Shown here in pieces: positions 12,289 through 52,027 of a stretch of DNA of 64,000 nt. Position 1 is the first letter of the stretch; each line of letters starts with the position of its first letter. The stretch spans positions 28,946,682-29,010,681 of the forward strand of contig NC_092685.1 in assembly GCF_964275005.1 (NCBI RefSeq), in the 5' to 3' direction. The position numbers and the translations under genes were made by a program. Under the pieces are notes generated by a model. The model did not search any database, had not been told where the DNA came from, and was given only the letters and a program-made list of their open reading frames with translations. The DNA comes from Diadema setosum (Eukaryota > Echinodermata > Echinoidea > Diadematoida > Diadematidae).

Positions 12289-12759
12289 AGGCCTCACGCT
12301 CCTAATTCAACTCGCGCATTGCCTACCGGGAAGGCAGTACAAAGATGAGGTAATGTTATTTTTTACCAAAAAAATCATGTAAAATCAGTCAAGTGGAAAA
12401 TTGCCACTTTTGGTAGTGTTTGACATTGCTTGAGGACAGGAGCTTCTGCAGGTTATAAAGAAGTTGAATGAATAAGGGTTTTTGTATTTTTAATGATTTT
12501 TTATTGATGTATGAGGTACTTTGCTATTTTTATCATTTTTGAGAGTGACTGGATGACTAGTCTCGTATGGAGGCTCTTAACTTTTTTTAGAGCTGGACAA
12601 CATCCCAAAATATGTTGTTTGCTTGAAAGCAGAGAAAATTTCCCTTCATCTACTTCAATTTAAAAAAAATCTACGATTCGATTGATTTTTTATGATTCAT
12701 GGAATATGCTGCATTTAACACAGGTTTATATGGGAGCTCGGAAAAGGAGCGTGAGGCCT
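12289..12759. mobile_element. MITE-like element with 15-bp AGGCCTCACGCTCCT ends
   Basis: AGGCCTCACGCTCCT at 12289-12303 is exactly inverted at 12745-12759. The 470 bp between is AT-rich and non-coding. Flanks are TTT at both sides, which could be a short target duplication. Confidence 0.6.
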
Positions 12760-13394
12760 TTATTTCTGAGAACTCATGAATGGTATCGATGAGGACAAGT
12801 TTTTCCGACTAGCGCCCTCTAGCGGCAGTAAATGAAAAGCATGTCCTTTTTTTTCTTTTTTTGTCATTAGACATTAGCTATAAATAATACCGTAAATAAA
12901 TTGCTCGCCGCAGATAGGGTAAAAAACTTTGAAATAAAAAAAAAAACGAAACAAAAACAACATGACAGTTTCAAGATTGATACCTAACAACCATCTACTC
13001 GATGAAACGTGATTCTGCAAAATTAATCCGGCCTTCAGATTTAAGTATATATAATAATGATTTCTATTTATTTGCCAGAGACTGCTGTTGTTTCGATTCG
13101 TGCACAACTTGTACTCATCGCTGGTTGAATTTCATTTAATCCTGCACAGCATTTTGTTCCATTAATTCCATTCACAAAGATTAGAAATTAAGTGAAACAA
13201 CTTCATTCACTTCAATCAAACCTGGATGCCAGGCATGATAATAATATCTCAACTATATTGGGTATTTTACAAGTCGTTTAACATTAAATAATCATAATTT
13301 AGAAATGTCTGGAAGAGAAATATTCCCTATTCTATCCAGAGTAGGTAAGCATATATAGTCTCCATACCGTCAAGCCTCGGCTTATTTTGGAGAC

Positions 13395-13586
13395 CGCTCT
13401 GTTTAAGTTCCATAAGCTGTTCCATAAGCTGTTTGTATTTGTCTTGTATAATTGTAATGTAATGTAATGTAATGTAATGTAATGTGTCGATATACTGTTT
13501 GTCATAAATGACATGTACATAATCATATCTGATGTAACGGAATTAAGCAGAAATAAATTCAAATTCAAATCAAATCAAATAATACA
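13395..13586 (+). mobile_element. 3' tail of a CR1-like LINE
   Basis: Ends GGAATTAAGCAGAAATAAA and then ATTCAAATTCAAATCAAATC, a tail form typical of CR1/L2 3' ends, preceded by TTGTATTTGTCTTGTATAATTG. A (TAATG)n run lies inside (about 13454-13490). It falls in the likely 3' UTR of calmodulin gene 1. Confidence 0.45.
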
Positions 13587-14724
13587 TACATGCAGGCTTG
13601 AGACCTGCGCTACTGGGAATGGGTAGAACAATATAAAGACAATGTCACAATACTATATCATCATTCTTTAACTCAATAGGGTGTACCAGAAATATCATTG
13701 TTGAGCGCATGTCATTAACCGGTTCCATACTGAACTCTGAAATGCCCATAGATTCAATACGCAGGCCACCAGGTTCTCGCACGGAATGGGTTAATGTGAT
13801 TACATTATACACGATTGACCTTGCTTTTATGGAAAACTTACCCCTGATTAGATACAGAGTCTGAAAAGATTATGATTATTTTTCTATCCATGAATGTATC
13901 ATCAAACCCGACAGAAGAAAATAGCCACACGTACAAAGACTTCAACACCTCAATCATTCATCATCTCCTAATTGCTGCATTCCATGTGATTCAATATTTC
14001 TACGAAGAGAAACCCTACTACATATACATAAAATTCCTACGATATGTACAGAAATACACGCGTAGCGCAAAAGCCGATTCTACGTGAGGGAAACGGGCTA
14101 ATGTTATTCACGGCTCAGCAAGCGAGATACAGATCGTGAATGGCTTTAGCGCCATCTTCGTCCTTCCCAAAGAATTGCACCGCAGTGCCCTGTCTGAAGA
14201 TGCCTATAAAGATTTGTGGCGTGCTGTGCAGTATTTTTTTTTTTCTATTTAACACAGTCGGGGAAGAACTATCGTGTCCTAGCCTCTAGAAGAGTCTAGT
14301 TTATCTATAAAGATAAAAGTAAAAGATAAGAATAAAAAGTAAAAAGAGAAGGAAACAAGCAGGCGGCCAGCCTTAAAAGGTGAAAAGTGAGGAAGAGTGC
14401 AAAGAAAGGGAGGCGATATTTGACTCTTAATTTGAAACTTGCAAGATGTCGAAATGTCGACGTGCACTAAACAAAGGTAGAATGATTTCTTATTGAGACA
14501 ATAAATCTAAAAGTTAAAAGGGAAGCATCATGAGCACATGGATTTTATGGAATCTTTGCTGCTCAGACTCCGTTGCACTACCTTTGACTACTGCTACACT
14601 TCAATAACAACAAACTAATCATTTCAGATAGTCAAAACAACATAAACAGACATCATAATTACAATAACAAATAATGCCACAATCGTTGCCCTTGTTCTTG
14701 TCAGCTGACGAAAGTATGTAGCCT

Positions 14725-42774
<28,050 letters not shown>

Positions 42775-42837
42775 TTCTTCTTGGCGACGGTGTAAGATTT
42801 CCTTTGGAGGATGGAGGATGAAGCGAAACAGTATATG

Positions 42838-42846
42838 CCTTTTATA
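42838..42846 (-). promoter_or_regulatory. TATA box of calmodulin gene 1
   Basis: On the minus strand the sequence reads ATTGGTATAAAAGGC, so a strong TATAAAAGG follows an inverted CCAAT (ATTGG). Transcription would start near 42815, giving a 5' UTR of about 40 nt before the ATG at 42774. The upstream 80 bp is C/G-rich compared with the surroundings. Confidence 0.7.
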
Positions 42847-43549
42847 CCAATGCTCCAAGGAGGCGAGAGGGGACTGAATGGCAGGGGCGATCAGCGCCGG
42901 CTCCCCCTTTTAAGGATTCTTCGTGGCAGGCAATCGAACGCTGCAATTACGTTTACTTGAATTACCTCCTGTGCATGCGCTCTGTATTGTGTAAACCGAG
43001 GATCTCCACCACACCCCTCCCCTCCACCCCCCCCCCCCACACACACAGACACATCAGATCTATATATGCTTTTCCCACTTCATTACATTAGCGTTGCAGA
43101 TGCGTTCCGCATTTTTCAAAAACCGTTCTCATCAAAAATACGAGTACCTTTTTGTTTTTCGTTTTTCTTCACAAAGAACGACAGATGATATACATCTCGG
43201 GGTCACTCTTTCGGAGAAACAACGTCCAATATTTAACCTAAAGAACCATTTTCCATGATGGTAGTGTAATTTGCTACAATAACTTACATACATCGCCGTG
43301 AAATCTTTTTTTTTTTTTTTTTTTTTTGGGTCAAAATCGTCACTGGAGCCAATCGAGTGCTGTGCGGGTATGTAGATCTTGACAAAGTAGAATCTGCACA
43401 CTTTTCTGGGGTCACGAAAAGAAAATCGACTTTGTGTATAGCAAACACGATATTCAGTGATATTACGACATTTTCCTGAAATCGGAAGCGCGATTGCGTA
43501 TCCCCTCACTTGCCTGCGTCCTCGGACAATATGTTTTTACTGTGTATTA

Positions 43550-43930
43550 TTCAGAAGGTTTGTTATTTTCAAGGTTCGTCAATCCGAAATTGAATAAAGC
43601 TTCGTCATTCCCAAGATTCGATAATCCGGAAATGACAGAAGGTTTGTCATTCCGAAGGTTTGTTGATGAGAAAACGAAACAATGTTCCGCGGATTCGTTG
43701 ATACGCACCTTGTTTTCATTTCCGGATCAAAGAATCTTAAAATTCAATTTTCGGATTAACGAACTTTCGGACTAACCAACCTTTGGATCGACGCCATAAT
43801 GTTCGGATTGACGAACTCTATTTCATTTTCGGATTAACGAACATGTAGGCGTGAAGAATTTGTGTGCTTCGAAATAACGAACCTCATTTCGTTTTCTGAT
43901 CAACAATCTTCGAAATGACGAGCATCTCCC
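43550..43930. mobile_element. Foldback repeat family B, copy 2
   Basis: Left half modules are AAGGTTCGTCAATCCGAAA, TTCGTCATTCCCAAG and GGTTTGTCATTCCGAAGG. Right half modules are inverted: TTTTCGGATTAACGAAC, TTCGAAATAACGAACC and TCGAAATGACGAGC. The spacer ATTTCATTTT recurs between units. Same family as 22800-23092; it lies just upstream of calmodulin gene 1. Confidence 0.75.
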
Positions 43931-45009
43931 GTTTTTACCCGCCATGTTTCTCTCAACCTATAAAGCTGTATAGATGGGTACCTGACCTGGCAACACAAGG
44001 TATTGACAAGGCTCTCTGGCAACACTTAAGAGTCTACCCTGATGGATAACGAAGACCCCTATTATTATCGTTATTATTATTATTGTTATTATCATCATCA
44101 TCATCCATATCATCATTATTGTATTTACACGTCAGTGCTCCTATTGAACACTCATATGTTGATAACCGATGATAGTCCTATTAATTTTCTTTCATGCTGG
44201 CTTTCAATGAATATAATGCTAAAATGCTTCCATTCCATTCTGTTTGTCCACCCTCCAGAACTTCTGTGATATAGCAACACACAAAAGCCCAATGATATAT
44301 GCAGATTTCGTATACACGAGGATGTGGTGCCGAACGTTTCTGACCTGTGTATAAATAGCCCCCTTGTCAGTTAACCATTTACGAGTAATCATGTCTATAT
44401 GCTTTAATGTGTATGCTTATAACTTGTACGTGTTTGCTAATCCACATATTCGTTTTTTTTTTTCATTCAAACTAGAACAAGGAAATCAATTTTGAACCAA
44501 CTTTAATCATGCATGCATTTTCTCTTTTTTTTTCTCCTTCACTTTTTCATGTTTGGTTCTGCTCATCGCAATTTCTCAAACTAAAATAAACAAATCTCAA
44601 ACCGTCTAAATGACCTATGCATAATACTTTTATATTTTGTCACTTAGAAAGTCCTTGTTGTACCTCATTATCTCTTTGTTTATTTTATTTTCGGGGGGGG
44701 GGGGCTAGGATACCACTGCTTTGAGGTCTCGAACTCGTATCATGTCCGACCGTTTTTATTCAGTTTCATATTGAAGTTATTATCGAACATTATTAACGAA
44801 CATAAAACGTCCAAATATTAATAGAACAAAGCATGTGTGGTGATGTTAAATCTATTGATCAATTGTAAACTCATTTCGAGGTGCTCACTTAGTTTGTTCA
44901 AGTAGGATTTATTTCACTTTTTCCATTCAATTTCTGAAATGGAATATGAATACCGAAATCGTGTAAATACGCCAGTCATCCTTGCCAGCTTTTGATGTTT
45001 CTTGTGAAA

Positions 45010-45400
45010 TAGATATTCCATGAGGTATCTGTTAAGTTAAGATACATCTATTAAGATGCATCTGTTAAAATAAAATGCATCTGATAAGTGATGATGTATC
45101 TGTCAAGTTGAGATGTATTTGTTAAGTTAAGGTATATCTGTTAAGATAAGCTGTATATGTTAAGTTATGATGTATCTCTTACGTTAAGATTTATCTGGTA
45201 TAATGAATTGGTTAATGTATAATGAATTAGTTTATGTGTATCTGTTACGTAAGATTATCTCTTAAGATGTATCTGTTAAGTTAAGATGTATTTGTCAAGT
45301 TGAGATGTATTTGTGAAGTTAAGATGTATCTGTTAAGGTATAAGGTATATTTGTCAAGTTTAGATGTTTCTGTTACGTTAAGATGTATCTGTTAATCTTT
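45010..45400 (+). repeat. Minisatellite with a 19-bp unit (GATGTATCTGTTAAGTTAA)
   Basis: About 20 imperfect head-to-tail copies of GATGTATCTGTTAAGTTAA with substitutions and small length changes; all copies are in one orientation. Lies between calmodulin gene 1 and the MADF element. Confidence 0.8.
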
Positions 45401-46852
45401 TCAGTACTGTGCAGCTTCTTGAAAAAAAAAAAAACCAACCCAACAACAACAACACAACTACTCCAACCATTTCATCCTGCACGAATAATCCTACCATAAA
45501 AGCTACAGGGCCAAAAGCGCGTGGCCTCGATAAGGAGAGAGAACATCAGTTATTGTTTGATGTGTCCCTCGTCTTGTGCCAAACTCATTCGGGGGGGGGG
45601 GGGGGGAGGGGGGAGAGAAAAAACAGAAGCAGAAGAAGAGTGACTGATGTACTTTATACACACCGCCACTAATAACATCAACAGCAATACATACACACAT
45701 GCACACATACACACACACGCTCATGTGCATCATGATACTGTTAGAAACTGAATGCCTTTGAAGTAGATAGCTATACAGAGATGCTGTCAAACATTGATAG
45801 TGACCTCTACACGGGAGTGGGTGGAAGGAATGCCTTCTTGAGAAATCAAACACACCGAGAACAATAATTGAAAACAGGACATGCGTTTCGCACTTGTCTG
45901 TTCGTCTCCGTCAAAAGTGCGAGAATGTGTGTAGGTTTGTCAGCGTGCCTTTCTCCTTCACCGTGTTTGCCGGGGAGTTTGCTGAACGGAACACCGGTAC
46001 ACTGCTATCAATCACCGTCATGCCTTCATTACTAGAGGGGAGCGCAGCAATTTCATTACGCGCGGTGGAGCGGCTGTCCGTCCGGCCGGCAAGATACGAG
46101 AACAGGAACCCCTCCTGCATGGCCCGACTTTAACATGGGCATAACCATTCACATGTCCATGTCATTATCTCAAAGGGAGGGGGAGAGAGCGAGGTGTGTG
46201 TGTGTGGGGAGGGGGGGGGGGTGGAGAGAGAAAAAGACAGACAGACAGAGGGGGAGAGATGGGGAGAGAAGGAGACAAATCACATTATGTCAAGTCACTC
46301 GATATGCAAAGTCGCGCACAGAATTGCTACAGTAGATGTAGAATGACTGGTCATTCCTTGACCACGTGACTGTTTTTTTTTTCGAGCTGCCCTACTGTCA
46401 CGCAGGCTCATTAAAAGTGTAGTGGTCGTGTTGCCAAGAGGTATTATTGTCAAGTTTTCGAATTGCACCCTATCTGGGTAGATGGATAATGGGTAATGAA
46501 ATGCTCCGTGCAAAGACATTCACGTAACACCCGATGCGAATGTTTTTGATATGTTTTGGACCCCCACAGCAATAGCTTGTTTAATGGCTGCCATTTTCTT
46601 GAAAGATTGCATCACCCTTGTCATTTTCTCTCTACGCAATATCGATTTGAAAAACATTTCATGATTCAGTAAAATACAAAACATGAATCATCTGCAGAAT
46701 GGACATGACAACATAGAAGCAATAACATTAGCTAGAATATGGTACTGTTTGTTTTTTTCTCAACGACATGTCTCATGATGGAAAAATCTAAAAGCAATTA
46801 CGAGTTCGAGGTGTTGATGTGATCGTTGAATCGTGGAGCTATGACAAGCTAG

Positions 46853-47185
46853 AATAGTTTCGTTTAGACGGTGGTCCTTATCTTCGAGGATAGGCTCGTA
46901 TATAAGTATGGGGCGCCAAGTGTATCATGGTCTCATTCGTCACCAAATGATAATTTCGTGACGAAATTGTTTGTTGTTGTTTTTTTTTTTCGTTAACAAG
47001 TGACACAAAATTGTCATTTCGTCGACGAAATTGACGTTGTCACTTGTCAACAACAAAAAAAATAATAATAATTTCGTCACGAAATGACAATTTCGTGACA
47101 AAAGAGACCATGCGACACTTGGCGCCCCATGCTTAACTACAAGCGTATCCTCGAAGTTAAGGATCACCGTCTGAACGTAACTATT
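46853..47185. mobile_element. Palindromic MITE, about 335 bp, nearly all inverted repeat
   Basis: The left arm AATAGTTTCGTTTAGACGG.. and the reverse complement of the right arm AATAGTTACGTTCAGACGG.. stay matched for about 150 bp. Shared words include CTTCGAGGATA, GGGGCGCCAAGTGT, CATGGTCTC and TTTCGTGACGAAATT. The centre is CAAGTGACA..TGTCACTTG. No coding frame and no clear target duplication. Confidence 0.85.
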
Positions 47186-48659
47186 GAAAAGGAAAAGAAA
47201 TAGACTGATACATCAACGGATGTCCACAAAAATCTATCAGATTTAGTTTAGCATAACAGCTGCAAAATTAATTCCATGTATCTGTTATAATATTATCAGC
47301 TCTCCCGAGAAGTGCCGTCTATCAACCACCCTTTTTGTGCCGAGGACTTTGGACAGTGCGTACATTGCTCTGGGGTTTTCTGTGCCAATTGTCAGTCAAA
47401 GCACACAAAGGGTTAAGGGAGCGGATGGATCGAACTTTAAAAATCTAAACTTTATGGTGATCAAGGAAGACTCAGTGACATTGATATCGTGTATAAGTGA
47501 TTATTTTCTTACGTAATCAATAAATATATTGTTCAAACAGCATCCGTTCAGGAGCGGCAAATGCTTGCCTAAAGTTGCGATTTTTGGATTCGCCAACTTT
47601 TCTGAAGAATGTGAAGGAAATGAAAATTGGTGTTTGTCTGTGTCAGGATTCAGCGACGTTTAGAGATGATATACTAACGCTTTTAAGCAACATTAATGTT
47701 TGCCCTCCCCTTTGACATGGCAATTGATTTCAATAAGTCAATTTTATGGGGGAACCATGGTCACGTGGACACTAGCGTTGACAGCCATCATTCAAAAAGT
47801 ACTGTAAAGACACATCTGGCAACTGTTTGTAAATGCTTATGACAGTTACTGTTTGAAATATTTAAAAAATGAAATAAATAGAAAGTTTCGCAAAAAGAAA
47901 ATTGTGAACATATTCAAAATTGTTGCCAATTTTGTTTTTGCAACCTTTTACAAACCCTGACGAAACCAAAAGTTACCTATCATTAGGTTCGTGAGCATCC
48001 GCTGCTCAGTGATAACCCCTATGTGTACAACAGTCGCGCGCTATACGCGCGGGAGATTTTCACACATAATAGGAGGACGGGGGGGGGGGGAGGGGGTGGA
48101 AGGGTGGAGAGGAGGATAGTATATGATAGGGTCACATGACCATATGATCGATGGGATTTCCCTCGTCTGTCGGCGAGGACTAATTTCTCTCCGTCTCTCA
48201 TTATAGCAGTCTACCCGGCGAGGACACATCCAGTCCTTCGGAGGACTTCCTTCCATATCACTTGATGAAAGTGAAATGTATGGTGACGATGAGGGTCGCT
48301 AGCGGCGAACACCGACCGGGGAGAATGGTTCGATGTCGGTTTTGACGAGCAACCGTCGCTGACTCTCGCCCCCCCCCCCCCCTGCATCCCATCAACTCGC
48401 ATTGCTCTATTCAATTTTCTTCCATGTATTTCATTATCACGGTTCCACGACATTTTTGCTCCTGCGACAAGATTGCTCCCATGGAATATCTGCACGCTAA
48501 GCCAAACATAATTTCTACCCACTAACACATAACATCTTCGCAATATCACATCCAATATCACACGATAAATGAATATTATACATCTGTAGAATGTGGAATC
48601 TTTACTGACTGTTCAGGGGGAGGGAGGGATACAGAGTCAGTTACAAGTCAAATGAAATC

Positions 48660-48797
48660 GAATAAATGTGACACTTTGTCGAAGTAGCAGGAAAACAATG
48701 CAGACCATAACACAGACCCTTGAGGGACTCCACATCCAACAGAAGGAACAGTTGAAAATCTACCAGCTACTTTACATTTAAAGTTACGATTAGAGAT
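48660..48797 (-). pseudogene. Fragment of a LINE reverse transcriptase
   Basis: On the minus strand one frame is open for 46 codons and reads VAGRFSTVPSVGCGVPQGSV, then LWSALFSCYFDKVSHLF. GVPQGSVL followed by a hydrophobic LF is the conserved block of non-LTR (CR1/L2/Jockey-type) reverse transcriptases just before the catalytic FADD/YADD. No other RT block is recognisable on either side, so this is a small relic. Confidence 0.65.
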
Positions 48798-50198
48798 ATA
48801 ATATTATGATTTCACTGACAATGAACGAAAGAAATTTGGAGAGGTGACTTCTGCTGCACTGCAGAAAGTCTGCAAGAAAGCATCGGCCATTAGAATATTT
48901 GAGGATTCACTGTCACTTTTTGAAATACACTTTCCAAAAGACTTCTATTACTTCAAGTCGTGTGGATCAAAATATGTACACAGCGAACTGAAGTTGTGAA
49001 AACTGACCACACCTTTAAACAGCTTGATGGCATTTTCAGAGTCAGACTTTCCAAGAACTCTCCGATTTTTTTTTCTTTTTTTGGAGGGGGGGGGTCCATG
49101 TGATTAATTTTAGTTTGCTTTTTCTTGCATCGTTTTCGTTTCTGTCACTATACATCTGCAGGCAACCTGACAAACGCTATATATGACTTTAACTATAACC
49201 TCCTAGAATTAGTCTCAGACTCCCGTTCTGTCTTTTCTGGGTTTCAGAAGATTGATGGTAAAGTAGCTTACGTTCACAGTGGTGAAACTTGAGCGACGTG
49301 GCACATACAGCAGGTCATTACACTTCTTCAGAGAAAGAAAGATATCAAAATTAGGGACGTAGAACACAAACAAGTTGAAGGAGACCTATACTGGAAAAGT
49401 ACTTGCAGACTTCGACATGCAATGCGCGCATTGTAATATATTCGACCTCCCCCCCACACACACACACCTGCGTGAATTAAGCGCCACTTATGTTTTCCCG
49501 CGGCAATGGAAGAAAGGTGTATGCAGTCCACCGCCTGCAAAAAGGGGTCTTGCCATTAGCGGGTAATGAGCAGCGATAGTCGTTTGAAGTGTTCATGTAT
49601 TCATGCGGGATGAAGACCTCAAAGGCCGGCTCGCAGTCAATCTCAAGGTAGAGAGTAAAAGCGTACATCGCATTAATGCTTGATGCTACTAGGGAAAAAC
49701 CTCAAGTAGCATTGTTCGAATACTCGTCACCTTGCCGTCAAAAGACGGTCTCCATGCCTTGCCTACGACGGTAATCAAGCTTGTGCGAAAATCTTGCCAG
49801 CCGTATAGCACTGCTTATAAACAACACGTCGCCATCCACATCAGCGCTGTTTGATCCATGTCAGTTGAATGCGCTGCCTTTCACCTTGTAGATGACACTC
49901 GCATAAAGCCTAGCGCTTGATTTCTGTCACTGCTGATAAACAATCCAAGAGTAATAACCAACCTTTCAGAATGTTTGACAGCAGTAAGTGTCCTTTTAAA
50001 ATGATTTATTTTGTGACAACATAAGCGAAAATTACGTTACTCGAACTCCGATATGAATCGCACCCATGATGAAGTTTGTGGTTCTGGATACCTTCTATGC
50101 CTAAAGACATATATATCGTATCAAATCATGTTGGCTGCTCATAAACATTTGCCTACAATGAAAATTAAATTTCATAAACACAATCACCTTATAAAACG

Positions 50199-50362
50199 AG
50201 AAACCATTTCATGAAAGTTGTCAGTCTCTAATATTTGCCATAGTAACAGTCAGTGACCAGAGCTTCTCAGCCAATAAAAAATAAATAAAATAAGATTTTA
50301 CTGAAGTTGTCAGAGACTGACAACTTAGAAAGGGCTGACAACTTTCATGAAACGTTGCCCTG
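50199..50362. mobile_element. Small MITE with TTTCATGAAAGTTGTCAG ends
   Basis: CATTTCATGAAAGTTGTCAG near 50206 recurs inverted as CTGACAACTTTCATGAAACG ending near 50354. Inner copies of GTTGTCAGAGACTGACAAC add a second hairpin. Confidence 0.7.
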
Positions 50363-50757
50363 AACACTCTCTGAAGAGGGTTCAAAAATAAGTGAGATCC
50401 GATTTAACATTCCCACTTTTTTTTTCTTTTCAAAGCAACAGAGACCGAATTTTATAATCGGGTGTATTGGATTCGTAAAAATATGGCTGTTCATTTGAAT
50501 GCTGCAATCAAAGATAACAAAATATTACCTCTTCTTAGATTTCATTGATTTGCGGGATCTGCTAGGCCTTATCAGCCACGCATTGAAAGCTTGTGACCCC
50601 CCCCCCCAAAAAAAAAAGAAAAGAAAAAAGAACACGCCCTATACTTCTGTACTTATTGTGAAATACACACAAGCGAATTCCACCGGTGAAAATCGGACAC
50701 GATAGTTACACATTACGTGAAAAAATTAATTCCTAGGAGAAATGCATGGCTACTTGG

Positions 50758-50926
50758 GAAGTTTAAACTTGTCATTGCTTCAGCGGGCTTGCGTGCGACA
50801 TGCGAAGAAGAATTTTTACTACCCGGAGGTCCCCGCAGATGACCCGCACATGACAGTACCTAGCATGTATCTCACCCGTAGTCGCCCGGGGGTGCGTACT
50901 CAAATCTTTTTACCCGCAACCATGTT
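50758..50926. repeat. Inverted copy of the MADF element's right interior, just outside its left end
   Basis: Read directly, this stretch aligns with the reverse complement of about 54000-54150. Shared words include CGACAGTACCTAGC-like, TTGCCCGGAGGTGCG-like and TTTACTAC-CGGAG. The match stops where the left TIR begins. It is a diverged fragment of the same or a related element. Confidence 0.6.
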
Positions 50927-51380
50927 TAGGCCCTGTCACACCTTTCCGGGCAAGCTACGCGGGCTTGTTGCGTGTAGGGATTTTCCAGCATACCGGACAA
51001 TTTGGACGAGTCATTGCATGTGTTTAAGGCTCTCTTACTTCCGGTCGTGCGTGGTACTACGAGTGGTTTGCGTGCCAAAAATGGGCCAAGTAGTGAGATG
51101 CACGCAAGTGGAAAGTACTTTTTTTTTGGTGGTCGCAAACACGACGCATAGCACGCAGCCTGAAAACTGGCCGGCCAGTTTTTTCGCTATACTGGCTGTA
51201 ACAATTAGCACGCGTGGGGCACGCTCGGAGTACGCAAGACAAAAGTACTGAGTAAGTTCGATAGGCGTGCGTGTAACGCAGGCAAAACATGCAACAATAA
51301 ATTCCGGGGTATTTTCCCACGAAGGCGTACTTACCACGCAAGAGGCTCTTACTTTCCACTTGCTTTCAATGTACGTGTTA

Positions 51381-51381
51381 A

Positions 51382-51421
<40 letters not shown>

Positions 51422-51427
51422 GGGGGG
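51381..51427 (+). repeat. (A)33(G)14 homopolymer pair inside the MADF element
   Basis: A long A run followed directly by a G run, 170 bp upstream of the TATA box. Confidence 0.95.
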
Positions 51428-51591
51428 TGAGCGCACTTCCTCCGTGCGTATTACCTACTTCCAAAATGCGTGGTGAGTACTACTACTACCGTACTTTTGA
51501 AGTACGTCACACTCAGACGACGAACGTGATCAGCACGATAAAAAGTGCGTCAGAAGTACATGTTGAGACATGCTCAGGTGCATCCTGCTCC

Positions 51592-51627
51592 TATATAAAA
51601 GCTGATACGGACAGCGTGCTTTCAGTT
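51592..51627 (+). promoter_or_regulatory. TATA box and initiator for the MADF-like gene
   Basis: TATATAAAA at 51592-51600 is followed by TCAGTT at 51622-51627, placing the initiator A 32 nt from the first TATA base. This is textbook core-promoter spacing. The ATG follows 46 nt later. Confidence 0.7.
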
Positions 51628-51669
51628 CCCCGTCGACATTTTCTGCAGTGAGTCCACATTTTGTGCACA

Positions 51670-52027
51670 ATGGCTCCCAAGGGAAAATCAGGTGGCAGGA
51701 AGGGGAAGAAGAGCAGGGAAGAGGAATCAGAAGAAAGGAGGAGAAGGAAAGAGAGGGAAAGAAAATTAGCTGCCGAGGAGAGAGAAGGGGAAAGGGCTGA
51801 AGGAGAAGAAGAAGTCTCAGGTGTGGAGTCCAATGCAGAGAGCACCACAAGTGCCACAGGCAAGCAGAACTTGTCTCGCTATGACTTCAACAGTGAGGAG
51901 GAGGCCAGACTTGTGGAGTTTTTTGAGCAGCATGACGAGTTCTACAACAAGGGCAACTCTGAGTACAGCAACACTCAGTACAAGAGGAAGGTTCTGGACC
52001 AAATGGCCGCCCAACTGAACTGTCATG
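51670..52027 (+). CDS. MADF-like gene, exon 1
   Basis: Starts MAPKGKSGGRKGKK at the first ATG after the TATA/initiator pair (GCACAATGG context). It is followed by an E/R-rich coiled stretch, then NLSRYDFNSEEEARLVEFF, and ends within QLNCH. The donor is CATG|GTGAGT, phase 1. Confidence 0.72.

Larger units (their letters stand above)
8400..14724. other. Intergenic between the STPG promoter and the calmodulin 3' end
   Basis: Holds MITEs (8716-9109, 12289-12759), repeat fragments and microsatellites. From about 13067 up to 14724 it may be calmodulin 3' UTR. No other coding exon recognised. Confidence 0.6.

Noticed and set aside
51535-51863. Ser/Leu-rich minus-strand frames opposite the MADF-like gene
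   Set aside because: Antisense shadow of the K/E-rich exon 1; the plus strand has TATA, initiator and consensus splice sites.
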